In this document: in pieces, positions 32,993 to 45,046 of the stretch
Position numbering within the stretch: position 1 is the first letter of the stretch
Layout of the letters: each line of letters starts with the position of its first letter
Origin: Chaetomium olivaceum
Lineage: Eukaryota > Ascomycota > Sordariomycetes > Sordariales > Chaetomiaceae
NCBI GenBank assembly: GCA_039881045.1
Contig: JAYWVB010000007.1
Location: 62,001 to 126,000, forward strand
Length of the DNA stretch: 64,000 bases
Direction: 5' to 3'
Notes under the pieces: model-generated
What the model saw: the letters and a program-made list of their open reading frames with translations, nothing else
The model's database searches: none
What the model was told of the DNA's origin: nothing
Position numbers and translations under genes: made by a program

Positions 32993-35900
32993 CTACCGCT
33001 TCTTCAGAACTTTCTCGAGCTTGACAAACAACTTCCCCCCGCAATCCTGGCGCGTAACCGGGTCTACGAGATCCACGCACCGGTATCCCTGTTGCAAACG
33101 ATCCAGGCGGATACAAGTCCCAGCAACGACATGATTCACAGATTTGCCCGAGCTATCGGCAACTTCGAACCTGCACGCGAACACGGTACATTAGCCTACG
33201 CACATAGGTATCTAAAAATAAATAAAAATAAAAGAAGACACAAAACCACTAAAAGGCAAATCACATTGGATTTGGAATAAAATGAAAGGAGAAGGGCGAG
33301 CTCACCTCACAAAACTAAGGTCCTCCATCACCTCCGTCACCCCTAACATATCTATCCCCATTGCCTTGCGCCCCCAGTCCGGACTTTCCCCCCGCGCAGC
33401 GGCCGTCTGATAGGTAAAGGTTCCTCTTCTGCTGCCCCGCTGGTTAACCAGCACCTCTACCTTCACCTCGGGTCGAAACGAGCGGCCAATGGTGATGCCA
33501 AAACGGTTGGTCATGCGGCGGATGCCGCCGCCGCCGACGCCGCCGCCGGGGAGGGGTAGATTCTGAGCCGCAAGCACCGTGATCCGCAGGTTGACGGTGT
33601 CGTCGGAGGCCGGTGGTGATAATGAGACTTCACCAGCAGCAGTCTTGGTAGCGAAGTGGCCGCCGAGCAGGGAACGGGGCTTAAGCACCCAACCGTTGGT
33701 ACCGGAGAACATGGCGTCGTTGAGCATCATTGGCCCGTCGCTCTTTTGCCAGTTTATGGCTACCATCTGTACACCAAAACGCCAGAACATGCTAGGATCC
33801 GAGTTACTGCTATCGATGTGGGGTCCCTTGGGGTAGATGCGCATTAAGAAGTCGCGGTTGTGGGCGATAACCTGTTGGAGGTTCGGATTGTGTATGGCTC
33901 GGGATAGAAAGGTATCCTCGCTCATGCTGAGAATGTGGCTAGGTGCTTTGCAGTTGCCGAGGGAGTTGTCATCTTCATAATGCTGGCTATAGGTATAGAC
34001 AGCCAAGTCGCTCAGGGCTTCACATAGCGGCGGATTCCTGTTTAAAAAAGCACTGGTCGAGGCGCTCCGCCCTGTCTTTGCCTCGTCTATGCCCAAGCTC
34101 TTGTCTGAACGCTTTGTTTTGATCAAGATCCTGTTGTATAGTTCTTCCAAACTGTAACGGGCTGCGCCCGAGGTGGGCCTCGGTAGCCCTCGGTCAGCTC
34201 ACGTACAAGCACGGTCCACCGAACCCCTGGATGAAGCTATTCCCAGTTGCCCCACAGCGCACCGAACATTCTAGCAATGCGCTCGGGCCACCGCACTCAC
34301 GATCATAAAGCAGCCCCACGAGCTGCCAGACTCTCTCATCTTTCCTTTTCTTCTTCAAGCTTAGTGTACTCGTAGAGTCGTCTCTATACTCCTGGGACCG
34401 TTACACAAACGAGGCTGGCGCTTGGCAGGATCACAGTGGTCGAAAGGTTTATCCAAGAGCAAGCAACCCCATTCCTCCTTCATAATGTCTACCATGACCT
34501 CCTGCTGCTCTTTGTCTGCGCCAACGTTAAGATCAACGATAATTGGGAGACGATTATTCTCAAACGCGCTTTCTCGAATAGCCTGACATACTTCCCGGAA
34601 CGAGACGGTAGAGGTCATTGTACCGTGATGATGTACCACTGGCTTGGCCCTTTGGTTCGCTTTAGGTATACCCTGGGATTCCTGTTTTTTTGTGCCCGGC
34701 ATCCGGGGAATTAGACGCCATGTGGAGGATTGGTCCATTCCAAACGTCGATTTCGATGTAGCGGCATCCATTTCTTAGCACCTTCCGACATGGTCAGTAT
34801 CGTTTGGGTGCCCGACTTTGATACAGAACTTACCGCACGGTAGGTATCGGCCGAACTCTTGGAAGACAGTTGATTGCCTTCAAGATAGGTGTTGTGGCTA
34901 CTGTTGATAAAGTAATGGCTAATGGGGTGTGTTGCGTCGATTTGCCGTGTCTCCTCTTCCGCGGCTCGCCAGGCCGATCCATTTTGGTGCGAGAGCCAAA
35001 AGAACTCTTCGAAGCTGATGAAGCCTTTGCGGTGGCTGGAGTATGGTAACATCCATTCAACTTTTTGAGTTACCCTCATAAAGACTTCAAATTTCTCGTG
35101 TGAGAGCAGCGTGTCGCCGTTTCGCATATCGTCGTAGATCTGTTTAACGTGCTTTTTGAATGACGATGCTAGGACGACAGTGAAAGGTGGGACATTTCCG
35201 CGTGGCGTGTCGTGTTCGACTACATCCACATGCTGCACTCCCTCTACCTGGGAAAACTCTGCTCTGTGTACTCGGTCTGCTTCTGGTTTTACCGGGTCCC
35301 GATGCTGTGGGTACCGCTCGTTGGCACCGCCGGCCTGGTCAGAACCGCCTGGCAGTCCTAGAAGCCTCCTCAGATCGACCGTGGCGTCTGGGAGGGAATC
35401 GGAATCGGGAACAATATCATCTGAGTCCAGTTGGGAGTCATCGCTGGTTGTCGTGGACGGGAGGCCCCGCGATCCTGGGATCTCTCCGACGCTGTTGGTA
35501 TCATGGCGGTCGATGTTGACCGAATCCGCATCCCCATCATCACTAGAAGCATTTGACACGCTCAAGAGGGCCGCAAATCGTATCGTAAGTAGCATAAGAA
35601 CTTGACAATGTGCTGCTATGTGTCGGGCCATTATTTTCGCGTTGTTAGGCGCATCAGGGGCTGGCATGCCTGTATCGCTGTCGGACGAGTCATCCGAGTC
35701 CGAGGATGCTTCCTCCATCAAACTGGGGCCCGTTTGTCCAACCACAGTCCTCGTTTCTAGCGCGGTTCGTGCCATCTTGACGCTCAACGGCTGCAAAGGT
35801 GCTAACTTCGTCGACTGCAAAGCAGCATAGGAGACACTCGTTCCATGATCGTGGGCGCTGTATTACTCGCTGGCGAGAAATCGTGTGAAGTTGATCGATA

Positions 35901-37261
35901 GTGAATTGGTCCGAGTGAGCCTCTTCTAGGTGGGAAGAAAGAGCCCCTATTTCGGCATAGATCCCGTCAAAATCACATACTGCGCAGCCCACCCCTGGGT
36001 TAAAAAGACCTTTTGGTACCACAGCCGGCCATGGCCATTCATGTGCTGGGACCACTCGTCAAAGCCTGTAAACGATGGGTGGCTATCAGGACAGCTCTCC
36101 ATCATGCACCGGTAGGGTTTGAGATCTGCATCGATATGGCGCCTGTCCGGGTCAGTAAGCTTGACGTGTAACCGACTTGGAACACTTTGTCAGGACACAC
36201 CTCCACTGGCTTTCCGAAAGCGTCCTCTTGTCAAAAAGCTCGGAACACCACTCGCATTTAAATATGTTTTTATCCGGTGCGAGGTACGGGCGAGGATAGT
36301 TCGTTTGCTGGATCTGCACCGAGGAGGTTTTGTGTTCGGTGTTAAGATTGGCGTCGGCGAGGTTCAGATGGCGTGATAGAAGTTGCCGCATCTGGAATGT
36401 ATCAATCGTGGAAATACCAGATTGGGATGGAAGATCCGCGTTTAGGTACAGAGGAGACTGGGGGGGTTCCGCAGTAGCTGTCTGGCGGGGAGCTTCGTTT
36501 GTCGTCTCGGTAGTCGAGGTCTCCATCGGTTCGTCCTCTCTAATGGGCTGCATGGGCGGCACAACACTCCTGGACGCCGGGTTTCCAGTTCCTCCTGACG
36601 ATGTCCCAAGAATCTGATCCTGGCGTAGATCTCCATCATTCCCTGGCAAAGCTGAGCCTTCAACGACTCATGTGCTCCGGGGTAGAGGCTCTCAACGCGG
36701 CCTGACTGAGGGCTAGAGCCGGCAAGAGGTCAAGGTGGGACGCAAACTCCTGGACCTTGGTATCGATCTTTCCACGTGAGGCTTGTCGAATATCTACGCC
36801 GAGACGGTTCAGACGTTTTAGGGCTTCATCGATAGTTAACAGGGCCGACTGCTGAAGCTCTGAAATTTCCTCGGGGCTCTTCTCATCCTCACTCAGTTCG
36901 ACGTGAACCTGGGCAAAAGCAACTAAGCGGGCTCAATCATCAGTACGGTGTTTTGGACCTTTTGGCCACAGCTGAGGACTTCGGGTTTTCTGCTCTCACA
37001 TTGACTCAGGCTGCGCCGAAGGACGTCGAGGAGGCGAGCAACGAGATCCTGGACATGGGGTACTTTCCGAAGCCTTGCGTCCAAAGACTGGCTTCTCCTA
37101 GCAAAGACCCCCAGCTGCGAGGCCCAGATTGCGAAGCGTTGCTGGTATTCGGTCCATTGATGGGCAATGGCATTGTGTCTGGCGGAAGACGCCAACACGG
37201 GCGTGTCGAACAGCTCCTCGCAACTGATAGCCAGATTGTACAGAAGATCTGGATCATCCAT
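32993..37261 (-). CDS. Signalling/zinc-finger N-terminus fused to PI-specific phospholipase C (multiple frameshifts)
   Basis: Start at 37261 (GCCATGG). Residues 1-180 form a helical region (QRFAIWASQLGVFARRSQSLDARLRK) known from fungal immune-type proteins, then Cys/His finger blocks (CEWCSELF; CMMESCPDSHPSF; CAVCDFDGI) and NECLLCC. From 35820 one uninterrupted frame runs through ARHIAAHCQVL, an acidic linker and an EF-hand-like stretch into the PLC X domain, with both catalytic-His motifs (INSSHNTYLEGNQ; VVHHHGTMTS). The Y domain follows, then a C2 domain whose last exon is 33170-32993. Clear introns are 36200-36143, 34833-34782 and 33305-33171. The frame breaks near 36662, 36000, 35825 and within the T7 run at 34685-34691, and the X-Y junction (34.2-34.4 kb) does not splice cleanly. 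It may be a pseudogene or an assembly-damaged gene. Confidence 0.75.
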
Positions 37262-37668
37262 GGCTGGAGCTGCTGGGCGAAGTCGGCATATTGCGCTGAT
37301 GATACTTGGGTTGACCGCGGCTCTAGGAAGGAAGCTTCGAGTCGGATTTTTGATGGGGTTTCTTCCTCAGTGGGGGGCCTTGGAGAAAAAGGTGAGGGGG
37401 GAGGTGCGGCAGATCCGGGATGGCATTGGGCAGAGATCAAAGAGTCCTAACCTGACAGGACCAAAGCAGCTCGTGCCTCATCTAAGCGAGAGCAAGTAAG
37501 CGGGGCCGAGATTTTTGAGCTCACAGCTGTCTCGCACTCGCTCTCACTGCTGTTGAATCTTACTACCTTGGGTACCTAGGTCGGTACGGTTCACCTGTCG
37601 CCGCTCTCATCTTCATCTTGGAGACAGCAAACTTCCTAATCAGCTGTCCTTTCGCTTGGCTAGCTCCA
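37262..37668. promoter_or_regulatory. Divergent promoter of the PLC-fusion and protease-fusion genes
   Basis: A 407-base region between two head-to-head starts. It includes GGGTACCTAGG-type sequence near 37570. Shared expression of the pair is inferred from this layout only. Confidence 0.4.
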
Positions 37669-40603
37669 ATGCCCTACCCAACCCAGTGCAAAGAATGGCA
37701 GCTGCTACAGACCTTGGGGGACCTGTTTTGGAAGAGAAAGGCCAAGTTTGAGCCCACGATTGAGCGCGATCTCATTCGGCCCGACGATGAGTTCCTCGAG
37801 GTCGAGCTCCGCCGCACTTTTCTTCCCAGGGACGGATCCAGGAGCCTGTCCGAGGACGAATTTGAGCGGTTTCAGGCCACAGTGCGCAACCTTTGCGCGT
37901 TTTTAGAGAATTCCGTGGTTGTCAAGATTCGTCAACAGCCAGACGGATTACCGCACTCCCTCCTCTACGGAGTGGTTGGACTTCTTGAGTCTCTCGATGG
38001 GGAATCATCACGCAGCTTCGACCTCGTTGCAGGTCCGGGAAGGACTGGTATTTTTGCACTTTCGGGAAACCCCAAGCAGACCCGCGACAGCCTCGACTCC
38101 ATTTCGGAATGCAACAACGTCATTAGCCGCATTTTGAGCTCCCACTCACCCACCGCGACGTCGCCCTCATCATCACCCACACCACCGCCAAAAGAGAAGG
38201 AGAGAAGGCCGTGGAAAGACTGCAGGAAGAGAAACCATGCCGTTTCTGTCCTCCACGCGTTGTTTCGCCATTTCAAATGCGGCACAGCCCACGAGCTTAT
38301 GTTGTGGGTGTCGGAGAACTCAGAGGAGTTCCAACTCTTCCTCTCCTCCTGCCTGGGATCGAACACGTGGCAAGACACTCGCTGCAGTGCGTTGGGAGGG
38401 TAGGTTTATCGTATCTTTCAACTCGTGATCTTCACCAGTGACAAGACCTGGCTAATCACGACTACCAGGAATTCCAGCGTAACAGTCTCACAAATTACCA
38501 GTATCTGTGATGAACTTGCCAAATACAGGGGCCAAGGGATGAGCCTATCACTTCTAGTCGAATCATCTCGAGTATTCGGTGCGTGGAGCGGCATGCTTTC
38601 CAATAAGACTTTCTCTACCCCCCAGGAAACACTTAGAGACCTCATTGATAAGAAGGCATTCGAGCCCTCACTCAAGTATGAAGCGTTCAAAGCGCAGGAA
38701 GCGCTCGCGGTGCGCTTTACGCCTCTTGAGGTGCGAAAGCTGGCTGTCCAACTCGGACACTGCCTTATGGACTTCTTTGACGCCGATTTAAGCTCCAACA
38801 GGATCTACTTTCTTCGACAACAACCCGGCCGACAAATCCAAAAGGATCAACCCTGCATCGCCTTCGACTCAAGTCTTCCGGCGGCTGAAATCCTCCAAAC
38901 CTTCCAGATCGGCCATCCAACACTGCTATCTTTTGCCAGGCTCTTGCTTGAAATTTACTCTGGCGCCAGTGTCCCAGCGGGTGCTGTCAGCCGTGATTAC
39001 GACCAAAACAACCAGGCCATCTGGCTAGAACTTTGTGTCTAGCTCGAGCACCTTGAGAATGAACGGGGTGACTCGTATCTGAAAGCCGTCAGGGGCTGCC
39101 TCATGGTCCATCGCAAGATATCAAAAGCGCTGCATTCGGAGGACGGGGTTGACCGGGACGCAGTGATACGAAAGGCGCTTTACAAAAATGTCGTCCGGAA
39201 CCTTGAGCAGGCGCTCGCCGAAGCCACGCCGAGAGCCCGCCACAAAAGACAGCGATCGGAATCACCACCACCTTTGCTTGAAAACAGCGTATCCTCGAGG
39301 GCGGAAGGACGTCTTTGACTTACGGAAGCATCATTGGCCAGGCAATGGCTCCACGAGACTTCAAAAACCGACGCCCCGATGTTCACAACAGTCACGCGGC
39401 ACTGATTTACTGCCCAAAACCTAGGGCTCCAGTCGAAAATCTCGTTTGTTTCCTAGGGGTGGCTTCCGCTAATTTATTTGATGACACAACTCCAACCGAC
39501 TTCCCTACCAATATGTGAGTTATGACTATGGGCAAGCGGAGCTGAACCCCTGATGGTTATAATTACCATCTGAGCCCGAGCTGACCTAGACTGCAGATGC
39601 CATTACGCCGATGCTTTTGTCGGCACCCTTAGTTCCATCTACGAGAGCACAATACAAGACGAAGTGGGCGATAACACGCGTATCAAGGTCGCCATTCTCG
39701 ACACCAGTGTCGACATCGGACATCCGCGTATCCAAGCATCCCGCGAGCGGATTTTCGAGTGTCGGAGCTGGCTTGGCAACCTTGACGGTGCGAAAATGGC
39801 TACAATCAATGACCCCTGCGGCCACGGTACGCACGTCACTGGTCTGTTGCTCGATGTTGCCCCTGATTGTGATGTTTATGTGGCACAAATCGCCGACTCC
39901 CGGGAGCCCCGCCAGATCTCCGCCAGGAGGATTGCCAAAGTACGTGAGATCACAACTCACCCTGCTGCTTTTGGCGTGGCTAACGTTACGACAGGCCGTG
40001 ACTCATGCTGTGAGTGTGTGGAAGGTAGACGTGATCTCTATGTCGTTCGGGTTCACCGACGAGAACGACCCCGGCTGCGACGAGCTCCGCAACGCCATCC
40101 TCGCGGCCCATTCTTCGGGCGTCCTCATGTTCGCGGCGGCCTCGAACAGCGGCGCACACAATGCCACGCCGGCGTTCCCTGCACGAATGAACAACGTATT
40201 CTGCATATTCTCGGGTGACGGCATGGGCAACAGCGCGCCCACCAATCCCACACCTCGCAGGAACCGGTACAATTTCATGACGGTTGGTGAGGCAGTCCAA
40301 TCGGCCTGGCCTCGTTCTTTGTGTGCCACCCCGTGGATGGCACGGAAGTCGGGGACTTCTTTTGCAACTCCCATTTCGGCGGATATTGCTGCTTTTCTGC
40401 TACTGTATGCTATGCAGAATCTACCATTGGAGGCGGCGAGACGATTCAAGCAATTCGATAAGATGGAAGATCTGCTCTTCCATCTGTCAAACGAGAGGAA
40501 CGGCTACAACGTGCTCACGCTTGGCGAGTTTTTCCAACGGCCACCGGAGGAGCGCAAGTCATTGCCTCTAAACCTACTTGGGGGTAAACCGTGGAAGGTG
40601 TGA
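37669..40603 (+). CDS. DUF7580-like domain fused to subtilisin-like (S8) serine protease, internal stop
   Basis: Five exons are proposed: 37669-38399, 38469-39288, 39342-39514, 39597-39939 and 39995-40603, 891 codons in one frame. Residues 1-450 are a helical region with LGHCLMDFFDADL, NRIYFLRQQP and GHPTLLSFARLLLEIYSG, the signature of DUF7580, a domain linked to fungal NLR and incompatibility genes. The C-terminal 330 residues are an S8 protease with all three catalytic blocks: ILDTSVD (Asp), CGHGTHV (His) and SGTSFATP (Ser). There is no signal peptide. An in-frame TAG at 39040-39042 interrupts the end of the DUF7580 part (after WLELCV, before LEHLENERG); no in-frame intron removes it. HET-Q2 of Podospora is a known protease of this general kind that activates a gasdermin-like partner; here the divergent partner is a phospholipase. 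Confidence 0.8.
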
Positions 40604-40968
40604 CAGCTCCAATAGAAGACCATTTGATTCACATGACGAAGGAGCGATGGAAATGCGGGGCACTCTCCTGTCCTCCCTCAGTCCACTCGTTGTGCATGAA
40701 CACTGAGCTTCCGTCGTATACTTGTCTTGACTTTCATCCTTCTACCGCCAGTTCCAGGCCTAAGATAATTACCGAGATACTCCTTTTACATTTTAACTGA
40801 CTCGTTGTGATAAGGAAACAACATAATAATAGTTTGGATCGGGTTTGAAGGACGACGTCCGACTGAACCACAGGCACGGCTTGAATCATGTTCCTCGATA
40901 TTGAACCCTCACTTCCTCTTGTATTTCCATAGTTCTTACTGGGCCGCCTTCTCCGAATACCGTCTTGC
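40604..40968. other. Intergenic between protease and GMC 3' ends
   Basis: 365 bases; I see nothing coding or repeated in it. Confidence 0.4.
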
Positions 40969-42844
40969 CTAACGTCCGTCTGCCGCCTTCGCATCCGCCA
41001 GGATATCCTCAGCCGCCTTCGCGCTTAGCATCATCGTCGGGCAGCTCGGAAACGCGCCCGGCACCACGGGAAACGCACTGGCATCCACTACCCTCAACCC
41101 AGCCACCCCCCTCACCCGGAACTTGGAGTCCAGCACCGCCAACGGCTCATCATCCCCGCCAATCGCACACGTCGATGTCGCATGATGCGAGTAGGCCTGC
41201 AGCTTGAAATACTCCGCCTGCTTCGCATCATCACACTCCTCCCCCGCAGGGCACGGATGCAGCTCCTCAAACGGCAACACCGGCTCCCCGGCCGCCGCCC
41301 ACGCCTCGCGCAGCAGATTCGCCGCCTCGACCAGCTCCTTCAGATCCTGCTCGCCATTCTTCTCGTAAAACCGGAAATTAATCTCCGGTTTGTCCTGCGG
41401 ATCTGCCGAGACCAGCCGCACCGACCCGGCCTGCGACTTGGGCGCCATGTGCACCAGCGCGCAGGTGTACTGCGTCGGGCCGTGGTAGGTGGGGAAACCG
41501 GGCCAGAAGCCTTCGAAGGAGAAGGCGCCGCACCAGGTGAAGATGTTGCGTTTGGCGGTCGGGGCGCTGGGGGTGCGGAAGAGCAGGGTGATCAGGCCGG
41601 ATTCGATGGGCGCCGCGCCGAGGGCGAGTAAAGAGCCTTCGTAGTTGTCGCCGAGGTTTTCGCCGACTCCTGGGAGGTCTTTGACGAGGGGGATGTTGAA
41701 GGCGGCGAGCTCCTCGGCGGGGCCGATGCCGCTGAGTTTGAGGATCTGGGGGGAGTTGAAGGCGCCGCCGGCGACGATCACTTCGCGGGTGGCGAGGATG
41801 TGGGAAAGGGGGCCTTTGGTGCCGGTGACGTGCTTGGGGTCGGCTTTGTACAGCGAGGCGCCCTCCATGACTTCGACGCCGATGGCGCGCGGGACGGTGG
41901 CGTTGTCAAAGAGCACGCGCGTGACGAGGGTGTGCAGCTGCACGACCAGCGGGTAGCCGGCCTGGTCGTCAAGCGTGGCGCGCACGTAGTTGTTGGGGCT
42001 GCTGCGCTTGCCGGCCGCGTCGGCGTGCGTGGCCATGTTGTAGAAGGACGTGGTCTCGTCGCGCGCTGTGTCGGCTTCGTTGATGTCGCGGTTGACGAGG
42101 TCCGCGGCCGCGTCCGGGTCTTGGTTGGTCAGCTCGGCCAGCTTGCGCAGGATCTTGGTTCCTGGGAGGGAGGCGTTGGTGGCCCAGCTGTTGTCGGCTG
42201 CTGAGGTGGCGAGCCAGCCTGGGAGATGTTAGTTAGGTGTGGGATATAAGGGGGAGAATGTTGTATGGGCTTACCCTCGTAACCATGGCTTTCGTCCCCA
42301 GCAGGCAAGTACTCGTTACGCTCAATTTGCTTGAAGTACTTGCGCATCTTCTCGGCCGACCAGCTTTCATCACCCGTCTTATTGACGATGATGTTCCAGT
42401 CGTCATCAGCGGGCAAGGCACAAACACCAGCATTGTGCATGGCGCACCCTCCCAGCACGGCGGCACGCGGGTACTGGATGCCCAGCAGCTTGGCGCCCTC
42501 GGGGGGTCTAGGCCGACGTAGAAGGTGCCGTCGCCGGTGTCCCACGTAGTGTGCTCAAACTTGAGGTCCCGTTCCGGGTCATCCGAGTGCTTGACCCAGA
42601 AGTCCCACCGCGTCAACTCGTCGTTGGCCGCCTCGTTAAAGTTCGGGATTTCTGAGTACGTCGGGTTCTCGCCCTCGTCTCCGCCCGCCTCGATTAGCAG
42701 GGTCGAGTACCCGGCGCGCGCGAGATCTGCCGCCAAGGGCCCGCCACCAGGACCGCTGCCAACCACGATGTAGTCATAGGATGATGCCGCCGGGGCAGCA
42801 ATTGCCACTGAGGCCGCGAGAGCCGACAAGATATGGTAACGCAT
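40969..42844 (-). CDS. Secreted GMC oxidoreductase (FAD-dependent), one frameshift
   Basis: Exons are 42844-42275 and 42218-40969, about 606 residues. An N-terminal signal peptide (MRYHILSALAASVAIAAPAAS) precedes the FAD motif GSGPGGGPLAADLARAG. GMC signatures are YPRAAVLGGCAMHN, GAFNSPQILKLSGIG, and the C-terminal active-site blocks SHHATSTCAIGG and FPSCPTMMLSAKAAE. The frame breaks inside a G6 run (42501-42506, C6 on the coding strand) between YVGLDPP and GAKLLGIQ; one base appears to be missing. It is an alcohol/aryl-alcohol-oxidase-like or choline-dehydrogenase-like enzyme of unknown substrate. It lies outside the AflR-site region, so I do not place it in the polyketide cluster. Confidence 0.88.
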
Positions 42845-45046
42845 GTTGCCTCGTTTTGTGATTAGAGGTTAACTGGAAAGAGGCCGGCTCGCCACGGGGT
42901 GGGACAATCCTCGGGACTTTGTACTGATGAGCCCACTGTCAGCATGGGCTCTGAGGGGTATCTCCAATTACAATATCCTTTCAATTCCGGATATTGAGGG
43001 GCCGCTGACCATTTCTCCAAAAGCTCCCAGGGAACCGCTCTTATTTGGTGAGATAACGGTTGCAGTGAGGGGATTTGTTGGTGTCATTGGCTCTGGCTAA
43101 AGTGAGCCAGATGCGGAAGCAGAAGTAGGAACCAGATGGCAATTTGTAATTAGGGGTAGGAGGTTTGGTCCGACCACTATTAGGCGGCGGTTATGCTTGG
43201 CGGTTCCGGAAGATTGATATTGAGTAATCCAGTTATGGTCGAGGCCCTAGGTAACGTACAAGGTACCACCCAAGGAATGATGCTGACATTATTCGCATTG
43301 ATTGGTTCCGCGGCTCACAAATGGCATAAACTTCGAGAAGTTCTGCCAGTCCTTCGGCACAAGGACCACGGGCAGGTTCCGGGTGTAACGCTTCTCCTTA
43401 CAATGGTAACATTACGTGACTTGGATATAGCACCTGGCTTTCTAGAACAATCGGGCCGCCGAGGACCAGGGCAGGCGCCGCTGGACGCCTGCGAATTCCA
43501 AAGGGCTCAGCAGATGTGATCAAGTGGTTGTCGAACTTCTTGCCCCTAGGTGTCCGTGACCGAAGCGCCCTCTTCTCAATGTCGGAAGTAAGGCTTGACA
43601 TCTTATGCAGTGCCAACTCGTCGACATAACTTAAATGTCTTGATTCTAAAACACAACATTGTCTTTCAAGAAGTCCAACCTTGAAGTTATTCCCGCATGA
43701 CGTTAGTTGTTCCGTCACGTCTTTTCGTGTCTCTCCTTACCAATCTACGGGAGCCATTGGGCAAAGGGCCAATGCTACAAACGCGGGGCTTCGAAGCACC
43801 GAAGAATGATAGATCACATATGGCGTCGTTTACAATTGCAAGAGTTGTCCCCCCAGAAAATAGAGCCGACTCCCGCGGTTCGCTCGGCTTGAAAGATATG
43901 CGTAATATTAAAGGCAATCCAGACTGTTCAAAAGGCCCTCTAATCTCTGCAGCGCGCTCGAACCACGGTAAAACAAAGTGTATTTTGTTGGTTTCTGTAT
44001 CTTCTCCAAAACTCATTTTCTCTCTCCCTTTCGGATCCCGGACGACTCAGCCGACCAGTGCGCAGCACAATGTGACATAAACGTCGTCATAAGTACATGT
44101 TGAAGTATCGGTCCATTGCTCTGTATACTTGAACTGGTATCCGGAAGCCTGACTTCGCCACTTGTCGGCATAGAACACCCCCGAGGGGAGGACCATCATA
44201 GAAGATGTGTCACAACGGCATGTATACCATTTATTGTACTGTCGGTGAGTCGGTGATTGTGTCGAATCATGATTACACCCACCAACCCAACGCTGGTTCA
44301 TTCTCATAAGGTGGGTCAACAAATACAGGGGTTGGTGGGCTGAGGGGACCGTCCAGTCAAGGTAGCCAGTAGGCTACAATGCAAAAGAACATGAGCATGT
44401 AGGAAGATCGAGTCAGTCACAGACTCAACAAGCCTCAAAAACAAGACAAAAGACATGTAAGTTGCTAGGGTTGGTAGACCAGAAGTCGGAGAGTCGGAGC
44501 GGCATGTGCCGATGTCTCCATGACAAGGGGGTTAAATCCGTCAAACCCCGGAGGAATAAGCCTCAGCCGCTGCCGCAGGATCAATAGGTAACATGGTGTT
44601 GCACAACGGAGACACACCTCAAGGCCCAACCGTCGCATTAGAGTTAAGCTGCCGCGGATGAAGCCGTATTTTTGTCAGCAACACTCCACAAACGCGTTTT
44701 TAAAGCTCGTCTGGCTCCGGAGTCCCGACAAGTTGGTGTGCTTTGTCACTCCCGTGCATGTGTCCCACATAGGCAGGGCGCCGCACCGGGTATGGCTTGG
44801 CATATCTCCGTTCTTAATTCCGCGCCCAGGTCTTTGACACCGGCCCACGGACTACGATGTCCGGGATGAAGTGGTTGAGAATGTGAAGAGAAGTGTATAA
44901 AGAAGGTCAAAATCATGTGTTCATCTGCTCTCTCTCGCCTCATCCATCAGCCATCACAGCAAAGTCAACCCTGATACCCTCGCATCCAACCCCATCCTTC
45001 AGCCCAGATCAAACTAGACTCCCCAAGTCCCTCCAAGCAAGCCATC
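42845..45046. other. Long intergenic region
   Basis: About 2.2 kb. Overlapping ORFs on both strands occur at 43.2-44.3 kb, the most protein-like being 44047-44322 on -, but none shows a recognisable family. The last 100 bases before 45047 are pyrimidine- and CA-rich like a fungal 5' leader. Confidence 0.4.

Noticed and set aside
43687..44322. ORFs on both strands, the - strand ones (44047-44322, 43687-44016) with protein-like composition
   Set aside because: No family motif, no consistent splice joining them, and an ORF of equal length overlaps on the other strand.
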